Positions 44,240 through 55,390 of a stretch of 64,000 nt of DNA are shown here, one piece after another. A model generated the notes under the pieces. That model was not told the origin of the DNA, searched no databases, and saw only the letters and a list, made by a program, of their open reading frames with translations. Source of the stretch: Aedes albopictus (taxonomy: Eukaryota; Arthropoda; Insecta; Diptera; Culicidae); contig NC_085137.1 of the NCBI RefSeq assembly GCF_035046485.1, positions 13,111,346 to 13,175,345 of the forward strand, given 5' to 3'. A program made the position numbers and the translations under genes. Numbering within the stretch: position 1 is the first letter of the stretch; every line of letters begins with the position of its first letter.

Positions 44240-44810
44240 GCCGAAGTACGTTAGGCTGCAATCATTAGGCCGAAAGTATCATTATGCCAGACGAGCATCA
44301 TTACAACTGAGTTGAAAGCCAAGAAAATACTCAGTTTGATCATATATAACCCAATACTCAAAAGAACAGCCGACTTCTCAAAGAAGGGTAATCTGTCATA
44401 GGACAGTCAGTGGTTTGATAAATTACTACCGGCAATAAGCTATGCAATATTACAACTAAAAACCACTACGTGTTATAAAAAGAGGCGAAATTTTCAGATG
44501 GAATGTTGGCAGGGTGATCACATATGTGAGAAAAGGGAAAAGAATAAAGAAATATTGTAAAATCATGGAAGTATATCCCAGTATCCATAGAATTCCCTAG
44601 ATTCGAGGAATGTAAAACACTCAAGGGACTCAAACATCTTCTAGGCCTTCGAAAACAAATTTCAACATTGTTTATGAAGAAAATTAAGAAGACGGCCTAC
44701 TGACCCATTCTACCCTATGAACTTTAGCTTTGCAACCCATTCGGCTTAACGTACTTCGGTCTGACGTACTTTGGCTGAGCGTACTTCGTCCTAAAGACCG
44801 GATGCCCCTA
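44240..44810. repeat. Inverted GGCCGAAGTACGTTAGGCTG words within the 2.33 kb element
   Basis: GGCCGAAGTACGTTAGGCTG at 44242-44261 is mirrored near 44741-44762 (CGGCTTAACGTACTTCGGTC). The right side repeats the GTACTTCGGTCTGA-like unit three times (44750-44795). May be a further nested element or part of the host transposon. Confidence 0.6.
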
Positions 44811-45589
44811 GTTATGCATTGGGTCAATGTTAAATGGCATATGTAATAATCTTTTCGGGGAAACGGTACATTCGGGGAAACATTTTTCGGGGAAATGGTA
44901 CATTCGGGGAAAAAACTTTCGGGGAAACTTCATTCGGGGAACTGGTTTTCGGGGAAATGTCGTACAATCTATACACATATTGCATTAAACAGCCGGCATC
45001 TTGAATGTTGAACCGCCATTTTGAGTTTTACAAAAATCGCCGCAGTTTGATGTGTCATTAGAATAACTAGCCACAGAAGCCCAATGTCGCGACTGTTCGT
45101 GTGACTAACATCTAGTTTGCCAAGCCCTTACAGCGTCAGTAGCGGTACTAGAAGTGTCAAATAAATTTTGTTTACCTAAACAAAAGATGCTCTTCAAGCT
45201 GGACACATTAAATGATCAATTATAACAATAAAAGTTATTAATTAAATTAAACAGGAGAAGTGACTACAGCGCCATTGGAGTTCTAGTGTATTTCTATTGA
45301 TGTGTCGCATGATGCAAACAATGCGGTAAAATTCCGGTTCGATACGAGCTATAATCCGAAAAATCGGCCAGTGGAAAGTGCTTTAAAAATGAGTAAACTT
45401 TTTTGCGCACAGACATACATACATACACACACACACATACACACATACAGACATCATCCCAATTCGTCGAACTGAGCTGATTGGATTGTGACTTGACCCT
45501 CCGAGCCTTCTATCGAAAATTCGTTTTTTGAGTGAACATATAGCCTTTCAGTACACTTCGGTGTAGGTACGAGTAAGGCAAAAAATCAG

Positions 45590-47300
45590 GTTAGATCTCT
45601 GGAAAATGTTTTGGAGAGATGTCTGGGAAGATTCCTGGAAGCTTTGGAATATTTCTGAAGAATTGGTTGTGAAAATCTCTAAAGGATTTCGTAGAGGAGT
45701 TCTTTGACGAAATGCTGTGGAATTCCTTAAAGAATATCGGAGGACTTCCTGGTGGAATCGTTGGATTCGGGGAATTCCTGGAGGACTTCTTGGAGAAATC
45801 ACTGGATATCCTGGAAGAATCCCTGGAGGAATTTCAAAACAGATTCTTGGAGAAACTTCGGTATGATTTCTTGAAATATCTGGGATAACTCCTTAAAGAA
45901 TCCTTGAAGCAATTGCTTGAGAAAACTAAAAAAAAATCCTAGTTGAGCTGTGGTGGATATTTTTGGAAGTTTTTGAAGGAGTTCCTGGTTGCATCTTTGA
46001 AAAAAAAGTCCTGGAAAAGTTTCTGTTGTACTTTTTGCAGGAGCTCCTGAAGGACTTTGTGGTGGAATCTCCAGAGGAGTTTCCGAAGGAAACTTGAAAA
46101 GAATTTCTGGATACATCTCTGTATTAATTTCTGGAGGAATTTCGTATGTGGGAGTGCCTTCAAGCATACCTCCCATAATTGCTTCATAGTCTCCTCTTAG
46201 AATTTACGCACAAATATTTTAGAAAGATAGATTCTTCCATAGATTGCTTCAGAACTTTCTGAAGAGATTTTTCAGAAATTACTCCAGAGATTTCTCCAGA
46301 AAACCATCAAAGGTACATCGGGTTATTTATCCCGAACTTTCCCAGTGCTTTCTTCAATAACTCATTGGGTTGAGTTTGCTTCAGTTACTTCAGAGGCTCC
46401 TCTAGAATCTATTCCAAGACTTTATCCAGAAATTCCTGCAGATTTTTTTCAATAGAATTCTCTTAAGAATTCATCGAAGATTGCCTTGCCTCATAAGTTG
46501 GGAGAGGGTTTCGATCCCAGGTCCTCAGCGTGAAATTCACGTTCTCTTTGTCATAGCAGATTCATTTCGTAAAGGAAATTCTATAGAAATTGCTTTAGTA
46601 ATTCTTCCAAAGATTCCTCCAGAAAGTGCTTTAAGACTTCGTTCAGTATTTTTCCAGGAACTCATCCAGAGATTCCAGGAATCCAGGAAGTCTGCCCTGG
46701 ATAATCTTTTCTGGCCTAGATTTTTTTTCCTTATTTCACTGAAAACACTTCTCATTCGTAAATGTCCACCTAATTATTTTATTCGGCTTTCTATCCTGGT
46801 GGAGTCATAAGAGATGGTCCTTGAGAAAATCCTGGTAAGATTACTGGAAAATTTCCTGAAGGGATGTCTGAGATGATTCCTGGAAGAATCGCTGAAGTAT
46901 TTTTTGGAAGATTTTCTGAACCATTTGTCTCAAAAAGTGGAACAATTCTTAGACGAAATGCGGTGGATATCTTTGGAGAATCTTTGGAAGAGACTATGGG
47001 TATTCTTGAAAGCAACTTCTGGAGGACTTCTTGGACTTTGAGAGTTCCTGTTCTTAGACGAAGCTCGAAAAGGATACCTGGAGAAACTACTGAATGAGTT
47101 TTCGGGATTTCCTGATATTTTTGGATGATTGTCTAAAAGAGCTCCTAGAAGAATTTCTGGAGCATTTCCAAAAAAAAACCTGGTATAACATTTTTTGGAA
47201 ATCCTGGAAGAACATCAAGAATATCTGAATGAATTGCAAAGAATTCTTGGATAAAGCTCTGCATCAATTGCTGATGGAATCTTTGGAAACATTTCTCAAA
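45590..47300. repeat. Degenerate arrays, CTTCCTGGAGGAATTTC type, both orientations
   Basis: 45590-46190 and 46800-47300 run in one sense (TGGAGGAATT, ATTCCTGGA); 46200-46790 runs in the other (CCTCCAGAAA). Blocks at 45590-45800 and 46800-47030 align with each other (GACGAAATGCnGTGGA; GGAGGACTTCTTGG). A SINE-head relic of the GACTATCACG family lies at 46495-46550. Frames of 109-125 codons here are repeat artefacts. Confidence 0.75.
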
Positions 47301-47304
47301 AATG

Positions 47305-47465
47305 ACAATTTACACCGTCTTCAGGCTGAGCATCACTAACACTAGACAACGGACAACACAGCATACATAATACCCAGTGACCCAATGATGAATTTTCCGT
47401 CTGATGAAAATTTTACCCTGATTGGAGCGCTAGTCGAAATCAGACTCCAAAGTTACAATACCGGG
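47305..47465 (-). mobile_element. Decayed tRNA-derived SINE, second copy of the 5895-6107 family
   Basis: Shares ACACCGTCTTCAG (left end), CACTAGACAA, CCCAnTGATGAATTTT and GAAAATTTTnCC with 5901-6060. The B box survives as CTAGTCGAAATCAG (plus strand). The A-box part is missing. Confidence 0.7.
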
Positions 47466-47479
47466 CATTTGAATAAATT

Positions 47480-50400
47480 CCTTAAGGCATGTGTGCAGTA
47501 TCACCTAGAAGAATTTATCAAGCAATTCTTAAAGGAAACTTTGAATGAGTTTTTGGAGGAATTCCTAGGGGATTTGCGGAGCGGAGCATTCTTTGGAAGA
47601 ATTTCGGAATGAGTTCTTAGACGAATTTTAATTTCGAAGGAATACCTAAAGGAATAGCAGGAAGAATTCCTTAGATAATCAGGAATAATTTCAAGAATAA
47701 TAATATTTTTTTAAGAATATCAGAAGTACTGCTCAGGAAAATATCTGTACAAAATCTTGAAGAATCTGCAGAAGAAGAGTTCAAAAATAATTTCTAGAAG
47801 ATGAGCTTTCATTCATGCAAGAATGAAATATTTTCAGAATTCTAGAAAGAATCTCCGCAGAAAACCTTGAAAGAATCTTTAAAGCAACTCCAAAAATTGC
47901 CATCATGTTCCCTCTCTCCAAAACTCCCTATTTTGTCGTCCGACATTGCCAGATTTTTCACATAGTAGACAGTTTCAGTTACTTTTCAGTTAAATTACAG
48001 AGATAAACAGGAAAAAACCTTAAAAAAACAAACATAGATCAAGATTCAGTTGAACTTTATTTTTTATTTTTGATAGTCTCTCTAATGAAATTGTTAGACG
48101 TACAAAAATATAAAAACAAACTTAACAATACAATTTTTCCTGGTTTTGTGTTTGGACATCTGGCATAAACTTCTAAACAAACTCCACGAGGAAATTATAA
48201 AAAAAAAATCAACATAAATTGTCATAAAACTGTTTGGAAAAAATATGTAGAAAAAAAAAACGAAAGTATTTCAAAACTATTGCCAATGGAATTGCAGCAG
48301 CAATTTTAAACTGGATTCTTAAAAATTTGCCTCCAAAATTCCCAAAAAAACAAAAGTTGATTCCCAAAAAATTTGGCCAAGCATTTCTCAAAAAAAAAAA
48401 ACAACAAATAAGGAAATTTCAAAATAATTATCGTGGCAATTCCCAATGAGATTCCCAAATAAATTGAATATGATTTTTCACAAAAAATTCCAAAAGGATT
48501 TGCAGATTTTTTTGGATATTTTTCTGGGAAATTTCTGGGCCCATCTTTTAAATATATTTAAGAATCTCTGAAGAATTTCTCAGAAGACTCTCTGGAAAAA
48601 ATCTTGGAGGAATCTTTGGAGGGATCCCTAGAGAAAACTATGAAAGTATTCCTATAAGATGTACTGCATGAATGAAATATTTGGAGAATTCCTGGAGGAA
48701 TCTCCACGAAAGAATCTCTAAAGCAATTACTGGAATTGCCATCTTGTTCCCCCTCTTCAAATCTCTCTATTTTGTCTACCCGGCATCGCCAATTCTTTCA
48801 CACAGTAGACAGAGCTTCAGTTACTTTTCAGATGAAATACTGAAGTGCCGGGAAAAATCTTCAATAAACAAAAGAAAAACCAAAAAAAAATCAAGTTTTA
48901 GATGAACTTCTTGAACTTCTTGAATCTTTAATAGACTTTCTAATAAAATTGCTAGACAAGCATGAACATTTCAAAACAATTTATGATAACTGAAAAACTG
49001 TTCTATCGTTATTCTTTTATAACTTCAATTTTGATCTGTGGAAAAAGAAAATATTCCATATAAAAAAATTATAAAATATCGCAAAAATACAGTTTTAAGA
49101 AAAAGTGGTCAATTACAATTTTTTAATTATTTAGTAAACGAATTTTTTTGAGTAAACGGTGTGTTCGGAAAGGTTATGTGTTTTGTTAGACTGAATTTTT
49201 TTTCAGAAGAACTTATTTGCCTAAATATTAAAATTTCGGAAATGTTCCCAAGCCAAAGTTTTTCAATTTTTTTTTTCGAAATACTAAATTTGCGAAAACT
49301 TAAAAAATCTTGAATTTTTTCTTAACAAGTTAAATTTTAAGTGATTAAGAGTGTTCCAAGGAGTGTTCAGTTAAAATTTGAAGTCAATCTGCGCATTAGA
49401 ATCTGAGATTCAGAGCTCAAAACTTGAGCGTTTTGTATGAAAATTGACCAATGCGTTCTATATTTTGTCCAACGCTGTATCTCTGCAGGAAATTCCGAAA
49501 AAATCTATCTTATATCTTTGGAGACATTCAATATGTAGTCATTGGAGGAGCTCCTTGAGAAATTTCTGGAAAATTTTCTGGAAGATTGTCTGAAGGAATT
49601 GTTAATGTTTTCTGATGTGTGTAAGTTAACAGTAGAAGAGTAAAGTAATCTCTAAAGCAACCCCTGGAATTGCCATCTTTTTCCCAGATTCTTCAAAACT
49701 CCCTATTATGTATCTCGATAGAGCCAAATTTCTTCACAGTGCAGACAACATGCCTTTAGAAGCCACAGTTTTCCCCCTAGTTTTTCTGAAATATCTTATT
49801 CCCGCCAGTCATAAACCATTTGCACAAATTCACAATTTCTTTCTAGAAGAACCATTATTTTTCCAGTTATAACTAAATTGAAAGACGTTGACCGGAATGA
49901 ACAGCCCTTATGAACATCTCTAGAATCCACCAGCTTCTTTCCAGATTTTCGCGTTTCCTCTTGAGCTATGGGCTTCTCACTGAAATTGCCAGCTTCTTTC
50001 TTAAATTCCTAGCTTTTTCTTGATATCTCTGGTTTATACCCAGAATATCAGGCTTTTTATGGAATCCTGTTTTATTGTTGGAATCGTTTTGTATCTTTTG
50101 ATATCCGCATCTTATGAGACCCACAATGTTTCAGTAAGGAAGTGCTTTCTGAGAAAAAATCTGAACTACAATTTATTTTCACAATTTAATTTCAGCTAAA
50201 ATACAGAAGTACCAGGCAAGTCACAGATGATTTTCGATAGCCTTTCGCAATGATATTCTTAGACAAATTAAATGAAAAATGTTTGAAGGAAATCTGAAAC
50301 GAATTTCTCCAGGATTCTGTGTAACAAAATCTTTCAAAAACTACTATAGGAACTTCACGAGGAAATTATTGGAAAAATGTGGAAGAAATTGCCGAAGAAA

Positions 50401-51185
50401 GTGCCAAATAAAATTCAAAATCATTGCCGACGGAGTTGCAAATGAAATTTTTAATTGGATATTCAAAAAAATGTTGCTGTAATTTTCAAAACAAATATTG
50501 AAATATTGAGAATTTGACAAAACATCTCCAAAAAAATTTAAAGTAATTGCCAAAAAAATCTAGAGAATTCCTAATAAATTGCCTTGAGACGGTACTGCCA
50601 AATAAATTGCCGAAGGTTTTTCAAATGAACGCGTAGAGGAATTTTCTAAAAAAAATCATAAAAGATTCCGAAACAAGGAATGCCTAAGGAATTGCAGTAG
50701 AAATAAAAAAAAACACTTCAAGAATGAAAATGCTGAACGAAATTCCGGAAGATTTGCCACAGAAACATCCAAATCATCTTCCGATACAATTTAAAAAAAA
50801 ATTACTAAGGAAATTACCGAGTGCATGCTGAAGAAAATTTTTATGTAGTTATAGAGGAAATTTCAAAAGAAAATGCTTAATGAAAAAAAGACATTCCAAA
50901 TGGATTTGCTTAACTTTCAAATAAGCAAAGGATTTTCTCAACAAATTTCTGACGGAATTTCCCAAGAAATTGCTGAAGCAATGTCGTACAAAAATTTTCA
51001 GAGGTATTAAAAATAAAAAAAAATCGCAAGAAGGTTGAAAGATTTGTCAAAAGAATTAAAAAAAAAATGTTTAAATTTTTTTTTTGAAAATTTTCAATAT
51101 AATTGCCTATTGAATTTGCAAAAGAACAGCTTATGGAATATCCATTGAAATGGTTATTCAGTTTTCTAAAGGCTTTGAAATTCAT
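47480..51185. repeat. Degenerate arrays with diverged higher-order duplication
   Basis: GAATTCC/GGAAATTGCC-type words throughout. A larger block recurs: AAAGCAA..GGAATTGCCATCnTGTTCCC starts near 47880, 48718 and 49655, followed each time by CTCCCTATTTTGT- and GCAGACA-like blocks. The TTGCCAAtGGAnTTGCA block near 48280 recurs near 50430. This points to old tandem duplications of about 0.85-0.95 kb. AT-rich between blocks; no gene. Confidence 0.6.
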
Positions 51186-51335
51186 TTCTTTTCTTAAGTG
51201 TATTCAGAGTCCATATGTTTTTTTTTATGTTTACGTACAATTCGTTTGAACATTTCATACTGAGAGTTGACGTCTTTTAAAAATTTATTTCACAAAAAAT
51301 ATCTTACGACAGGCACGACAAAAGCACTTGTCTGA
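51186..51335. other. Short AT-rich stretch
   Basis: Nothing recognised. Confidence 0.4.
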
Positions 51336-51898
51336 ATGTTATGTTTGTACAATCGTCCTCACATCGCCCATTTGACTGGATGGTCGATCATATGTGATGA
51401 CAACCTGCCGCTATCCATTACAGTACAAATTAAATCGCAAAATTCCATCGAATTTTTCGATGACTTCATCGAACCACTTGTTGTTCGTCCCCCACAGCAA
51501 CCCCACAGTACCGGCAGACTGACCGACCAACTGATTGCCGTCAGGCATTTCAGTCAAGAAAGCTCCTCTGTTGTCGTAAAAACCAACCACTTTGCATCTT
51601 AATCAAACTCCACTAATCACCCAACAAACCGCCTGGACTTATGCATTGAACGTTTCCATCGTTTCTTTGGATGGTTCGCGCAAATTTTTATTGCACTCGT
51701 CAACTTGCAGGAAGAGCAGCCCGCATGTGTGTGCCTCCCTTTTTTTCAGATGTTTGCGCTCCGTTCGGTGTCAAGTGGTGTGGACCAACATCGTCGTCTT
51801 CGTCAACGAATTCAACGAAATTGTTTTTTTTTCCGCCGATAACTGATTGGCAAAAGGTTTTCGGGGACAGTTCGCTCATTTGCGCAAAGACAAATTAA
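51336..51898. other. Unique stop-poor island
   Basis: Plus-strand frames of 88 codons (51336-51602), 84 codons (51592-51846) and 75 codons (51671-51898) follow one another in different frames. None resembles a family I know and no splice sites tie them together. Composition is less AT-rich and lacks transposon marks. An exon is conceivable but not supported. Confidence 0.3.
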
Positions 51899-52490
51899 CA
51901 TCAAAATCGAATGTAAAAAATGTTGAAAAATCTCTTCAAGGGAATTCAAACAGATGATACACACATACATGCAATCCAAACTGTGCATATGCTATAACTT
52001 AAGGAACTTAAAAAAGTAAAACAAATAAAAATAGAAAAATAAAAAAAAAGTAAACAAAAGAAATAAAAATGCAATTCTATACAGCAACAAAAAATTTTAA
52101 AAAATGGAAGAGAAGGATGAAGAAGGAGAAGCAAAAGATGAAAATGGAAATAAGATATTTGCTCGGCAAACTGCTTTACAGTAAAAGAACAACTAAAAGT
52201 TTAATGAATAAAAAAAAAATAAAAATATAAAAAAGTAAAAAAACGAAACAAAAATAATGTATAGAGAAACTTCGTATGTCAAGAAGTTCTAGTGAACATG
52301 TTTTACATGTGATTTCATACTTTAAAATCATTCCAGGAAATGTGTTTCTTTATATTTTTTAGACAAATTTTGAAAATATGATTTTTCGATGAAAATTTAC
52401 TATTTTAAATGGAACACATAACAACTCCGTTAGTAAATGGTGTGCATTCCTTTAACACACTGAGTAAGCAGCACAACCAATAATAATGAT
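51899..52490. other. A-rich non-coding stretch
   Basis: AAATAAAAATAG-type low-complexity sequence at 52015-52260; nothing else. Confidence 0.55.
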
Positions 52491-53240
52491 CGTGTTGATG
52501 AGCTGGGTTCAGCCACAATAAACCATGCCCGGACCAGCAGCCCAGACAAAATAAGTACTCAAAAAAAGAAAAATGTTTACCTTATGACCAAACGGGTCCC
52601 AGGCGCGACCAGAGCGTAAACCCGACGACACAAAAAGCACCTCCACTTGCCGAGGGGGCGTTAAACTTTGGAATCTTCCGATGACGGACGAACCACCGTA
52701 AGAGCGTAGCAGGTAGTCAGTTCATATAGGGTGATGCAGACTGACGATGAACTTATTTTGGTTTAGTTTTAACTTAAAATCCAACAGCTTTAGTAGATTT
52801 ATGAATTTACTTATTTTAATCAATTTTTGGTTGGACTTGAGAAAGCTTCAAAACCCTCTTGAAACCTGATGAGGTAAGATCAATTTAAAAAAAAAATAAA
52901 CTCAAGTTGGCTTTGAATAGTTACCCAAAAAATTCAAAAATGGTTTTGCTATTTTTTTTAAATATTTATTCAGAGCTTGAATCATTTACTCATGTTTTTT
53001 TTAATTTTTTGCCCCAACGTAGATCCATTACCCTACTGGAGAGAGATTACCTTTTTTGCGCTTCTGATGCTCTCGAAGCGAGCAGAGAAAACACACAAAT
53101 AGTTTAACGTTTTGTCACTGCTTGCCTCTGGTGTCTGTTGGCTTCGTTGCTTGGGAACACAGCCAAGTGCAAATAGCTTCAGGGGAGAAACGTCCCACAT
53201 CAGCAAGTGTGCGATCCTCGTCATCCAGTTGTAGTGCTAG
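52491..53240. other. Unique stretch with a GC-richer patch
   Basis: 52525-52710 is GC-richer with CpGs (GGTCCCAGGCGCGACCAGAG) and lacks repeat ends; 53040-53230 is moderately GC-rich. No recognised frame. Confidence 0.35.
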
Positions 53241-53606
53241 CAAATGCTGCTTTCTTTTACGACTTTAATGTCGCAATTAAACTTCTTTCCACTGTTCAAC
53301 TGTTAATCTAAAAAATCATTATTCTTAATACGGGATTTAAGTTATTTTTTACTTCAATTTGCCAGGAGTTTAGTAGGTTGAATTTGAAACCAGGAGTGCG
53401 ACTCTCTTCAAGACGACTATAAACACCCTCTTAAATATGAATAAATTTAAATGATTTTCCCTTTTGGCTTTTTGAAATGCCACTCACGGAATCATAATCA
53501 TGAGTCAGCGGGGGTGTAGCTTCACATTTCGATTTTTCTCCGTGACTGAACTGCTAGATTTGTAGCCAGTGATTCGTTAGGGGCAGACATGATCGGGCTT
53601 CATATC
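53241..53606. other. Non-coding stretch
   Basis: Nothing recognised. Confidence 0.45.
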
Positions 53607-53687
53607 AAGATAGACACTATATTTGTGAAGAATTAGCATTAAGTTAAAATTCACAAATACAAAGAAATAAAAAAAAGATAGACACTA
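53607..53687 (+). mobile_element. 55 bp 5'-truncated retrotransposon tail with 13 bp target duplication
   Basis: AAGATAGACACTA is duplicated at 53607-53619 and 53675-53687. The insert (53620-53674) contains ATTAGCATTAAGTTAAAATT and ends in an A-rich tail. This is the signature of a severely 5'-truncated LINE or SINE insertion. The source element is not identified. Confidence 0.75.
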
Positions 53688-53689
53688 CA

Positions 53690-54065
53690 CATCAACTACA
53701 GGTTGTGAAAATTCTAAAAATCTCTTAATAATTTTTAAAACAATTCTATCAGATAATATTCTCACAGTACACAAGTACACTTCGTTCTCTTTTTACGTTC
53801 ATCGTCAGCCAAACAATAAAAGTTCCCGAGCCTATTCGTGACATACAAACACCATTCCATTTTTATTTATATAGATTATATAATGGTGCAGTTGAAATAT
53901 GTATATTTTCAAATTTTCGTCCTTGTGTGCCGCCCCTAGTTTAACCCGTTGGTACCGGAGGGTTCATATATAATTCCAGTGATAAAACCGAGTTTACAAA
54001 CGTGTTCAAGGCCAAGAAGGTTGCGGCTGCAACGGCAAACCAACCCAGCTCCAAAAAGTTAAAAT
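53690..54065. other. Non-coding stretch
   Basis: TTTATTTATATAGATTATAT near 53862-53881 resembles the end of the ACTAGCTG repeat family, without its start. Otherwise unrecognised. Confidence 0.4.
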
Positions 54066-54324
54066 CCTTAGTTTATAATTAATGAATTATCGATTTTTAC
54101 AACTGGTTTACTGAGTGGAAGTTTTACCTTACTCCAAAAGCTAGACTTAACAAATACAAGTGTGAGTGAGAAATGGACAAATTGGAGTGGAATTTTCGAA
54201 AAAGTTACTCGTCCTCTCGATGAGACTCGAACTCACGACTCCTACTCACTAGACTGGCGCGTTGCCAACTACACCACGAGAAGACTCGAAGATGTAGTGA
54301 CTAACCTGAGTTTAAGTTCAGATC
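54066..54324 (-). mobile_element. tRNA-derived SINE (GGTGTAGTTGGCAACGCGCC head), copy 2
   Basis: The minus-strand head near 54285 reads CGTGGTGTAGTTGGCAACGC, an anticodon loop CTAGTGA (AGT, Thr-like) and GAGTTCGAGTCTCAT (B box). The 3' part includes CTAGCTTTTGGAGTAAGG and ends near 54075. It lies head-to-head with the next copy. Confidence 0.88.
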
Positions 54325-54485
54325 GCTCTTGTGGTGTAATTGGCAACGCGCCAGTGTAGTGAGTAGGAGTCGTGTATTCGAGCCTCACCGACAGGAGGAG
54401 TAACTTTTCGCAAAATTTCAATGCAATTTGTCCATTTCTCACTCACGCCTGTATTAGGAAAGTCTAGCTTTTGGACCCTTAGTTT
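54325..54485 (+). mobile_element. tRNA-derived SINE, copy 3, head-to-head with copy 2
   Basis: Plus-strand head CTTGTGGTGTAATTGGCAAC, B box TATTCGAGCCTCACC, then CTCACTCACGCCTGTATTAG and CTAGCTTTTGGA. The 3' part is truncated compared with copy 2. CCTTAGTTT occurs at 54066-54074 and 54477-54485 and brackets the pair. Confidence 0.85.
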
Positions 54486-54514
54486 GATGATTGTTACAAT
54501 TCACATCGATTACA

Positions 54515-54610
54515 TTGGGCCGCTATTTATGTCACTTTTTGTCCCACCACTCTTGGTATAGGTGAAGGGAGGGTAAAGATAAAAATAAATTAGCATTTAA
54601 TCTGAAATAA
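54515..54610. repeat. Interspersed repeat fragment, copy A
   Basis: Contains CACTTTTTGTCCCACCACTC and a GATAAAAATAAATTAGCATTTAnTCTGAAA-like end; the same blocks recur at 55297-55390. Element type unknown. Confidence 0.65.
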
Positions 54611-54660
54611 TCCGGTTGGACAACCTTGGAGATACTGGGCCATACTCTGTCTAAAGTATC

Positions 54661-54862
54661 AACGGCTGTCAATTGTGAAGCGGACCTGGTGTGATGGTTA
54701 GAACACTTGACTATCACGCCGAGGACCTGGGATCGAATCCCACTCCCGACAAACTCGCAAAATTTGAGTTCTTCCTTCGGAAGGGAAGTAAAGCGTGGGT
54801 CCCGAGACGAACTAGCCTAGGGCTAAAAATCTCGTTAATACAGATAAAAAAACGGCTGTCAA
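54661..54862 (+). mobile_element. 178 bp tRNA-derived SINE with 12 bp target-site duplication
   Basis: AACGGCTGTCAA is duplicated perfectly at 54661-54672 and 54851-54862. The SINE 54673-54850 has GTGTGATGGTTAGAACACTT (A box) and TGGGATCGAATCCCACT (B box), a body with GGGCTAAAAATCTCGTTAAT and a short A-rich tail (CAGATAAAAA). The head matches 6125-6353; relic heads lie at 41165-41240 and 46495-46550. Confidence 0.92.
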
Positions 54863-55296
54863 ACTCCTTACGCAAAAAAAAATAGTAAAAAAAACGGAGG
54901 GACCTGAACCCGATTGTATTACATGGAGTTTTGAAAATCTGAAATAGGGTCCTAAAATGAAAACTATTTTCACAGTTTTGTTACATAACTCAAAGAAGCA
55001 TGCTGTTCTGATATCAAGAGCTTTTTTCCGAAAGCAGTGGCAGAATAGTTAATAAACTCGAAAATAAAATAATGGAAAGCCGTTCTTGTTTGACATTGGA
55101 GGTCAACCTTGACGTAACAAAAGTGGAACGGCGGGTTGCAAAAGACATCACATTGGCTCACTTTTGACAGCAAATGTTCCTGTTTGACATACACGGTAAA
55201 CAAAATTTTCCCAAAGTTAAGTGCTAAACAAGGAGTGTTGCAAAAAATAATAAAATGTTTAAAAAGTTATTTTATGGACCTTACCTAATAAGGCCG
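54863..55296. other. Non-coding stretch
   Basis: A 77-codon minus-strand frame (55203-54970) is unrecognised. No repeat ends. Confidence 0.4.
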
Positions 55297-55390
55297 TTAC
55301 AAATATTTATTTCACTTTTTGTCCCACCACTCTTTGGCTGATCGAGGGGGGGGGATAAAAAAAATAAAGCATTTATTCTGAAAAATATTA
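55297..55390. repeat. Interspersed repeat fragment, copy B
   Basis: CACTTTTTGTCCCACCACTC, a poly-G run (55347-55355) and AAAGCATTTATTCTGAAAAA parallel 54515-54610. Confidence 0.65.

Larger units (their letters stand above)
42634..44977. mobile_element. 2.33 kb non-autonomous DNA transposon with 8 bp target duplication and seven TTCCCCGAA motifs per end
   Basis: TATACACA is duplicated perfectly at 42634-42641 and 44970-44977. The element 42642-44969 starts GATTGTACGACATTTCCCC and ends with its complement. Each end carries seven TTCCCCGAA words over about 120 bp (left 42650-42760, right 44850-44960), arranged as inverted arrays. An 8 bp duplication with dense subterminal motifs fits hAT-like (or P-like) elements. 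No transposase frame is seen. It contains another TA-flanked element (43322-44233). Confidence 0.92.
41481..45587 (-). mobile_element. Composite repeat element, copy 2, inverted and heavily interrupted
   Basis: The minus-strand leader at about 45587 (TTTTTTGCCTTACTCGTACC) and the end near 41490 match the copy at 22953-26137. The equivalent microsatellite is at 45411-45450. AAGATGGnG words recur at 41690-42620 and 44990-45030. Only a trace of the 152 bp unit remains (ATGTGTCGCATGATGCAAAC near 45299). A SINE fragment, a 132 bp MITE and a 2.3 kb element are inserted, so the element itself is only about 1.5 kb here. Confidence 0.8.

Noticed and set aside
45799..46187. Overlapping 125- and 82-codon minus-strand frames
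   Set aside because: Two frames open over the same degenerate array; composition artefact.
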